This document shows, one piece after another, positions 7,187 through 11,146 of a stretch of 11,146 bases of DNA. Source of the stretch: an uncultured Collinsella sp. (GTDB lineage Bacteria; Actinomycetota; Coriobacteriia; Coriobacteriales; Coriobacteriaceae); assembly GCA_902489225.1 (NCBI GenBank), contig CABTZA010000048.1, positions 1 to 11,146 of the forward strand, given 5' to 3'. A program made the translations under genes and the position numbers. The notes under the pieces are model-generated. The model worked only from the letters and a program-made list of their open reading frames with translations. It made no database searches and had not been told where the DNA came from. Position 1 is the first letter of the stretch, and each line of letters starts with the position of its first letter.

Positions 7187-8638
7187 TTACTTTTTGCGGG
7201 AATTGGTGAAAGCCATGAGGGCCAGGCCAATAGCCAACCAGCCGATCACGATGCTCCACTCCACCATGTTGAGGGAGGCGGGAGAGAACGGAATCACGAG
7301 CAGGCCGATGATGATGGCACAGGCAGCGATAGCGAGGCCGATGCCAAACTTGCCGCCGGGCACCTCGTAGGGACGAGGCAGGTCGGGCTCGGTGAAGCGC
7401 ATGCGCAGGCAGGCGAGGGCGACCATACCGCAGGAGAAGATGAAGGCGAGAGCCGACACGTTGGTCAGGGGGATGAGCATGTTCTTGCCCAGGAACGGAC
7501 CGATGACGGTGATGACGCCCAGAACGACGCAGGCGAGCTTGGGAGCGCCGGACTTGGGATCGACCTCGGCGAACTTCTCGGGCAGCTGGCCCTTACGGCC
7601 CATGGCGAGCATGATGCGGCTCGTGGCGCCGTAGAAGGAGTTCATCGGGCCCATGGGTCCAAGCGTGGCGATGACGAGCATGGCCAGGTACAGGAGCATG
7701 TTGATACCCTTGAGGCAGGCAAGCGCGGGAACCGGGCTCTTAACAAACTCATGCCAGTCGAGGATGGTGCCGAACGAGTAGATGCAGACCATGTAGAAGC
7801 CGCCGGCGGCCAGCAGGGCCAGGGAGATGATCTTGCCGAACTTGTTCCAGTTGAGGCCCTCGGCTGCTTCCTCAGCCTGCTGAGGAATGGTGTCGAAACC
7901 GGCGTAGAAGAACGGGGTCAGAACCAGGACCGACACGATGCCAGCGAACAGGCTGGCGCCCTCGGTAGCGGCCTTGCCGCCGCCAGCGCCGGTGACCTGG
8001 GAGAACACGGGCATGGCATTGTCCGGCGAGCCGGTGAACAGCGAGACGCCCATGGCGAGCAGCATGCCGCAGAGCAGAGCCTTGGTCAGGAAGGCCTGGA
8101 GCTTGGCGGCCGAGCTGGCGCCGCGGAAGTTGAGGAAGATGACGTAGGCTGCGAAGCCGAGCGCGATCAGCGTCGGGAACAGGTAAACGTCGGCACCCAG
8201 GATGGTGTAGAGCTTAACGGCGCGCAGCCACTCAAGACCGGGCAGGCTGCCGAACATCTCAGACACGAGGGTCGAAATGGCGATGGCCTCCCACGGGCAC
8301 AGGATGCCGTTGCCCAGCGCCAAAAGCCATCCGGTGATGTAGCTCAGCGTACGGCCAAAGCTACGATCGACATACTCGACGATGCCGCCCGAGATGGGGA
8401 TAGCAGCCGTGAGCTCACCGAAAACAGCTCCGACGGGCACGAGGAAGATTGCACCCAAGAGGAATGCGATCATAGCGGGAACGGGACCGCCGCCCACGAC
8501 CATCCAGTCGCCGACCTGCAGAACCCAACCGGTACCGATGATGGCGCCGAAACCGATGGTGAAGAAGTTCCAGAGCGAAAGCGTTTTCTTCATGCCGCCG
8601 TTATCCTCGACTGCAACTTCTGCGTTCTTGTCCGCCAT
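7187..8638 (-). CDS. APC-superfamily amino acid permease
   Basis: The protein has 483 residues from the chosen start and about twelve membrane helices. SLWNFFTIGFGAIIGTGWVL (21-40) carries the GAIIGTG backbone-binding motif of helix 1 in the amino acid-polyamine-organocation family, and FFYAGFDTIPQQAEEA (253-268) matches the conserved helix 6 region. It would import an amino acid or amine at the cytoplasmic membrane; the sequence does not settle which. The frame is open to 8701, but the ATG at 8636-8638 has GGAGGGG in good position and begins the short charged tail normal for this family, so the upstream Met is rejected. It is the first gene of the leftward permease-amidohydrolase unit, with a hairpin just before its ribosome binding site and a long dyad-rich region further upstream. 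Confidence 0.92.
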   Translation of the reverse strand: MADKNAEVAVEDNGGMKKTLSLWNFFTIGFGAIIGTGWVLQVGDWMVVGGGPVPAMIAFLLGAIFLVPVGAVFGELTAAIPISGGIVEYVDRSFGRTLSYITGWLLALGNGILCPWEAIAISTLVSEMFGSLPGLEWLRAVKLYTILGADVYLFPTLIALGFAAYVIFLNFRGASSAAKLQAFLTKALLCGMLLAMGVSLFTGSPDNAMPVFSQVTGAGGGKAATEGASLFAGIVSVLVLTPFFYAGFDTIPQQAEEAAEGLNWNKFGKIISLALLAAGGFYMVCIYSFGTILDWHEFVKSPVPALACLKGINMLLYLAMLVIATLGPMGPMNSFYGATSRIMLAMGRKGQLPEKFAEVDPKSGAPKLACVVLGVITVIGPFLGKNMLIPLTNVSALAFIFSCGMVALACLRMRFTEPDLPRPYEVPGGKFGIGLAIAACAIIIGLLVIPFSPASLNMVEWSIVIGWLAIGLALMAFTNSRKK

Positions 8639-8658
8639 TGTTCCCCTCCTTTCCTTTT

Positions 8659-8676
8659 TGACGCCCCTTGGCGTCA
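8659..8676 (-). promoter_or_regulatory. Leader hairpin just upstream of the permease ribosome binding site
   Basis: TGACGCC (8659-8665) and GGCGTCA (8670-8676) form a perfect seven-pair stem with a four-base loop. On the minus strand it is followed by five A bases and then the GGAAAGGAGGGG ribosome binding site, so it cannot be a terminator for that strand. It may affect translation start or message stability. Confidence 0.45.
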
Positions 8677-8784
8677 CCCCTTGCGCGGTCCGTTTTGCCA
8701 CGCGCTTTTATTTCGTGGCTTTAAGATACGGCCTTGGCACAGCAGCGCCGCTTGCAGCTCGACCGAAGGCAGAACTGCAAAACG

Positions 8785-8855
8785 AACGGCGCCGTTTTTG
8801 GGACGAACGGCACGGTTTGCCGTTCATTGTTGCCGCCCGTCCGACGGGCGTACGC
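8785..8855. promoter_or_regulatory. Cluster of three dyads, possible operators of the divergent genes
   Basis: Three inverted repeats follow each other: AACGGC/GCCGTT abutting at 8785-8796; GAACGGCA (8805-8812) with TGCCGTTC (8818-8825) around a five-base centre; and CGCCCGTC with GACGGGCG around one base at 8834-8850, itself followed by the palindrome GCGTACGC (8848-8855). The first two share the half-site ACGAACGGC. Dyad centres are about 25 and 27 bases apart. No T-run follows in a way that fits a terminator for any neighbouring gene. Confidence 0.45.
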
Positions 8856-8998
8856 TCATCGGACGCATATAGAGTTGTTTTTGAGGCCGTGTGTTTTGCG
8901 CCTTTCGTACCGTTTACCGAGCTTTTGACGCGCAGACCCATTTGTTGCACATCTTTTTTGTAGGATGGACAGGTTATACATGAGACAAGGCGGTACGA

Positions 8999-10033
8999 AT
9001 GGCATACGGATACAACGACGGTGATCAACGGCGACAAAGCGTTCGCCTTGCTGGCCGTACCACGCCGACGCCCAGAAGTGCCACGAGCAGCAATCCGCAA
9101 CGTCCTCAAGAGCAACCCAGGCCTTCGTCTCGGCAGCAGGCAAGCAGAACGCGGCAGAGTGGCCGTCTGAGCACGGGCACAAGCGCGCAGCAAGATGGCC
9201 GCTTGGGCGCGCGCACTCGACAGCGTCAGGCCGAGGTTCCGCAACTGCGCCGCAACGGCGCACGTCAGCCCGGCATCCATATCAACCGCTTCTTTTCGCA
9301 TCCCCAAGGCGGACGCGACGGCAAGCCCTACCGCTCGACATCGCACGCGAATGCCCCCGCCCTGCCGGCTCGTCGACTTCGCCTCGCACTGTGCTCTATC
9401 CTTACCTGTCTGGTCTTTGTGCTTATGAGCTCCTGTATGTCCCACGGTTCGGCCGGTCTCGAGCCCACCGCCGAGGACAAGCTGCTCAAGGCCCCCGTCG
9501 CACCCGGTTATTCTTTCGCCTTTTCGACCCCACGCTCGCAATGGCAAGCCGGCACGATGCCCCATATCTATCAGATCGACCCTGCGTGGTCGGAGCTGCC
9601 TTACGCCGGCGGCACCATCCGCCAAAATGCCTGCGGGCCTACGTGCCTCACCATGGTCTATATCTTTAAGACGGGACGCACCGATATGACCCCCGTCGAT
9701 ATGTGCGCGCTTTCTGAGGCGGGCAATTACGCCCCCACCGGTGCAACCGAATGGTCGTTTATGACGAGCGGCGCGTGGCAGTTGGGACTTAACGGAACGG
9801 AGCTCCATAACGATCGCGACTCTATGACTCAGGCGCTGCGTTCGGGAGCGCCCGTCATCGCCGCCGTTCGGCCGGGCACCTTTACCAACGTGGGCCACTA
9901 CATTGTGCTTTACGGTATTGACGACGCCGACCAGATTGGCGTCTACGACCCCAACTCGGCCAGCCGCAGCGCCCGCCGTTGGGGCGCCGTAGAAGTCCTT
10001 AACGAAGTCGAAGCCATGTGGGCCTACTACTAG
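8999..10033 (+). CDS. Membrane-anchored C39-like cysteine peptidase (papain-like fold)
   Basis: The protein has 344 residues in three parts. Residues 1-126 are a low-complexity, Arg/Gln/Ser/Thr-rich, probably disordered tail. Residues 127-146 (RLALCSILTCLVFVLMSSC region) form one membrane helix with basic residues before it, so the rest should face outside. Residues 188-330 form a peptidase C39-like domain: C212 in RQNACGPTCL with Q209 before it, H300 in NVGHYIVLYG and D317 in VYDPNS give the expected Cys-His-Asp triad. LMSSC resembles a lipobox, but it sits too far from the N-terminus and has Met at the key position, so lipidation is unlikely. AAGGCGG ahead of the ATG at 8999-9001 supports the start. 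Targets may be cell-wall or surface peptides; these domains also occur as non-exporter peptidases of unknown substrate. It stands alone, divergent from the permease. Confidence 0.85.
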   Translation: MAYGYNDGDQRRQSVRLAGRTTPTPRSATSSNPQRPQEQPRPSSRQQASRTRQSGRLSTGTSAQQDGRLGARTRQRQAEVPQLRRNGARQPGIHINRFFSHPQGGRDGKPYRSTSHANAPALPARRLRLALCSILTCLVFVLMSSCMSHGSAGLEPTAEDKLLKAPVAPGYSFAFSTPRSQWQAGTMPHIYQIDPAWSELPYAGGTIRQNACGPTCLTMVYIFKTGRTDMTPVDMCALSEAGNYAPTGATEWSFMTSGAWQLGLNGTELHNDRDSMTQALRSGAPVIAAVRPGTFTNVGHYIVLYGIDDADQIGVYDPNSASRSARRWGAVEVLNEVEAMWAYY

Positions 10034-10087
10034 TCATTGGGGACAGACTTAAATGAGTAGCCCCAGGCTGCCAGGAACTGCCGACAC
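10034..10087. other. Short spacer with a weak stem behind the peptidase-like gene
   Basis: TGGGG (10038-10042) and CCCCA (10061-10065) can pair over an 18-base loop, without a following T-run, so it is a poor terminator. The phrase GGGGACAGACTTAAATGAG recalls, from memory only, sequences often seen at ends of repeat elements tied to REP-associated transposases. Confidence 0.3.
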
Positions 10088-10273
10088 GGAAAGCGCATCC
10101 CATTTTGGAGCTCAATAGCGGGATGCACTTTCCGTTAGCGGCCCGTTTGGGAAACTACGTTCCACTTTCCGGCAACATTCCGGGATGCATTTTCCGGTTG
10201 AGGCCCTCAAGGGAAACTATGTCCCATGTTGGACGCTCATTCTGGAATGCGCTTTCCGCAGTTGATTGATGCG
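10088..10273. repeat. Three tandem imperfect 62-bp repeats with internal dyads
   Basis: Units start at 10088, 10150 and 10212, each with GGAAA at position 1 and TTTCCG at unit positions 42-47; GGGATGC or GGAATGC precedes the latter. Spacing is exactly 62 bases both times. Unit 1 can fold as CGGAAAGCGCATCCC (10087-10101) with GGGATGCACTTTCCG (10120-10134), 14 pairs plus one G-U over an 18-base loop; units 2 and 3 are decayed in this pairing. The tail of unit 3 (from about 10259) no longer follows units 1 and 2, which share a GGCCC there. Confidence 0.8.
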
Positions 10274-10431
10274 GGCTTTAAGGACTGTTCCAAGCTGCCA
10301 GCAGAGACGATATGAGCAGGACATAAAAACATTGAGAGCCCCTGCTGCATGAAAGACCGCGGATTAGGCCGACAATGGTGAGTGTCTAATTCAGCCGCGG
10401 CGGCCACGCCGCATTCATGGAAGGGGCTCCC
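10274..10431 (+). ncRNA. Candidate bridge/seek RNA region of the IS110 element
   Basis: The 158 bases before the transposase hold no gene but are rich in paired segments: CAGCAG (10299-10304) with CTGCTG (10342-10347), or alternatively AGCAGG (10315-10320) with CCTGCT (10341-10346); then CCGCGG plus ATTAG (10357-10367) with CTAAT (10386-10390), a four-base bulge and CCGCGG (10395-10400), closing an 18-base loop; and GCGGC with GCCGC just before the gene. In IS110-group elements the guide RNA with two target-pairing loops is encoded in this position. The exact RNA ends and the guide segments are not established. Confidence 0.4.
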
Positions 10432-11146
10432 ATGCTCGATACTACCACCTTCGTCGGCCTCGACGTCCACGCCCGCTCGATAAAGGCAGTCTCCCTCGAC
10501 GTCATGACCGGGGAGGTGCGCTGCGCGACCTTCGGCTGCGACGCCGGGGCAGTCGCGGAGTGGGTGCGGTCCGTGGACCCAAAGGCCAAGTGCGTGTACG
10601 AGTCCGGGGTCACGGGGTTCGACCTGCAGAAGAGGCTCTCCGGCCTCGGGGTCGACTGCGTGGTCGGCGCCGTCTCGAAGATGATCAAGCCCAGCGCGGA
10701 CAGGCGCAGGAAGAACGACCGCAACGACGCCGAGTTCCTCGCCCGCATGCTGTCGGTCGGCAACGTGGTCGAGGTGTGGGTCCCCGACGACGAGTGCGAG
10801 GCCGCCCGCGACCTGACCAGGGCGCTCGAGGACGCGAGGGACGACCTCTCGCGCTCGAAGCAGCGGCTCTCCAAGTTCCTGCTCAGGCACGGGCTCGTCT
10901 TCGACGAGAGGACGCCCACCGGCCGCAGGAAGGGCAACTGGACCCGGGCGCACTGGTCCTGGATCGAGTCGATTAGGTTCGCGGAGGGGGCCGACAACGA
11001 CGTGCTCGCCTACTACGTCGACGCGGTCAGGCGGGCGGCGGAGGAGAAGGCGAGGCTCGAGGGGCTCGTCGAGGCCGAGGCCCGCAAGCCCAGGTGGAGG
11101 AGGAGGGTCGACTCCCTGCGCTGCCTCAAGGGCGTCGACACCGCGA
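10432..11146 (+). CDS. IS110-family transposase (DEDD recombinase), C-terminus cut by the right window edge
   Basis: The 238 visible codons start MLDTTTFVGLDVHARSIKAV. The RuvC-like DEDD catalytic residues are all present: D11 in VGLDVH, E57 in VYESGVTGF, D96 and D99 in KNDRNDAEFLARM. A charged helical linker (about 120-225) follows, and LRCLKGVDT at the edge begins the second family domain, which contains the catalytic serine in intact members. About 160-180 residues should lie beyond the window. AAGGGG ahead of ATG 10432 supports this start; an in-frame ATG at 10417 overlaps that site and is less likely. The gene uses AGG for arginine very often, unlike its neighbours, which use CGC/CGT, a sign of transfer. 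The visible part is intact. Confidence 0.93.
   Translation, partial: MLDTTTFVGLDVHARSIKAVSLDVMTGEVRCATFGCDAGAVAEWVRSVDPKAKCVYESGVTGFDLQKRLSGLGVDCVVGAVSKMIKPSADRRRKNDRNDAEFLARMLSVGNVVEVWVPDDECEAARDLTRALEDARDDLSRSKQRLSKFLLRHGLVFDERTPTGRRKGNWTRAHWSWIESIRFAEGADNDVLAYYVDAVRRAAEEKARLEGLVEAEARKPRWRRRVDSLRCLKGVDTA

Larger units (their letters stand above)
8639..8998. other. Gene-free divergent intergenic region
   Basis: These 360 bases separate the leftward permease from the rightward peptidase-like gene and hold no credible gene; open frames here are antisense extensions without ribosome binding sites. The content is regulatory-looking: the leader hairpin 8659-8676, three dyads at 8785-8850, and A/T-rich stretches near 8940-8985. 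I found no promoter with two good boxes on either strand: TTGACG (minus-35-like, near 8925 on the plus strand) lacks a matching -10. Confidence 0.6.
10262..11146 (+). mobile_element. IS110-family insertion sequence, left part (right part beyond the window)
   Basis: The transposase gene and a structured non-coding left end identify the element. IS110 elements lack long terminal inverted repeats, so the left boundary cannot be read directly. It is placed near 10262 (uncertain by some 20 bases) because the third 62-bp repeat stops following its sister copies there. The right end lies outside the window. Confidence 0.55.

Noticed and set aside
7751..8872. Plus-strand open frame of 373 codons opposite the permease
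   Set aside because: It is the shadow of a clear membrane transporter; composition is Glu/Gly/Gln-rich and no domain can be seen.
8975..8985. TATACA as a -10 box for the peptidase-like gene
   Set aside because: RNA would begin at about 8989, past part of the ribosome binding site, and no -35 box fits at a proper distance.
8708..9898. Minus-strand open frame of 396 codons spanning the divergent region and the peptidase-like gene
   Set aside because: It is antisense to a gene with an intact catalytic triad, is Arg/Ala/Gly-rich without motifs, and has no good ribosome binding site.
10088..10273. CRISPR array
   Set aside because: The repeats are contiguous 62-base units with drift across the whole unit, not identical short repeats parted by unique spacers, and no cas gene is present.
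10237..10953. Minus-strand open frame of 238 codons opposite the IS110 transposase and its leader
   Set aside because: The plus strand carries the DEDD motifs in order; the antisense frame has no motif and crosses the element boundary.

Overview
The window looks like chromosome of a GC-rich Gram-positive actinobacterium of the Coriobacteriia, most likely Collinsella or a close relative. This rests on overall base composition, strong GGAGG-type ribosome binding sites, and the gene families present (LytTR two-component pair, UMF1-type transporter, IS110 element). It is a judgement from memory of such genomes; no search was run. No rRNA, tRNA or CRISPR array was seen.

Layout. From the left edge to about 8640 every gene lies on the minus strand, so it reads right to left. 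In transcription order: an APC-family amino acid permease (7187-8638), a metal-dependent amidohydrolase (5778-7055), a terminator, a LytS-like sensor histidine kinase (4275-5660) with its LytTR response regulator (3502-4236), a zinc-dependent phospholipase C-like protein (2465-3409), a UMF1-type MFS transporter (1104-2363), another terminator, and a family 2-like glycosyltransferase that runs off the left edge (1-932). A gene-free divergent region (8639-8998) with a cluster of DNA dyads separates these from a plus-strand gene for a membrane-anchored C39-like cysteine peptidase (8999-10033). The last kilobase holds three tandem 62-bp palindrome-bearing repeats (10088-10273) and the left part of an IS110-family insertion sequence, whose transposase is cut by the right edge.

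How they may work together. The permease and amidohydrolase probably form an uptake-and-hydrolysis unit for an amino acid derivative; a large hairpin without a U-tract sits between them and may set their relative expression. The kinase and regulator form a classical LytTR pair with one promoter; its targets are not shown by the sequence. The phospholipase-like gene has its own good promoter. The most unusual parts are non-coding: the dyad cluster upstream of the permease, the 62-bp repeat array, and the structured stretch before the IS110 transposase, which is where this family can encode its guide (bridge/seek) RNA.
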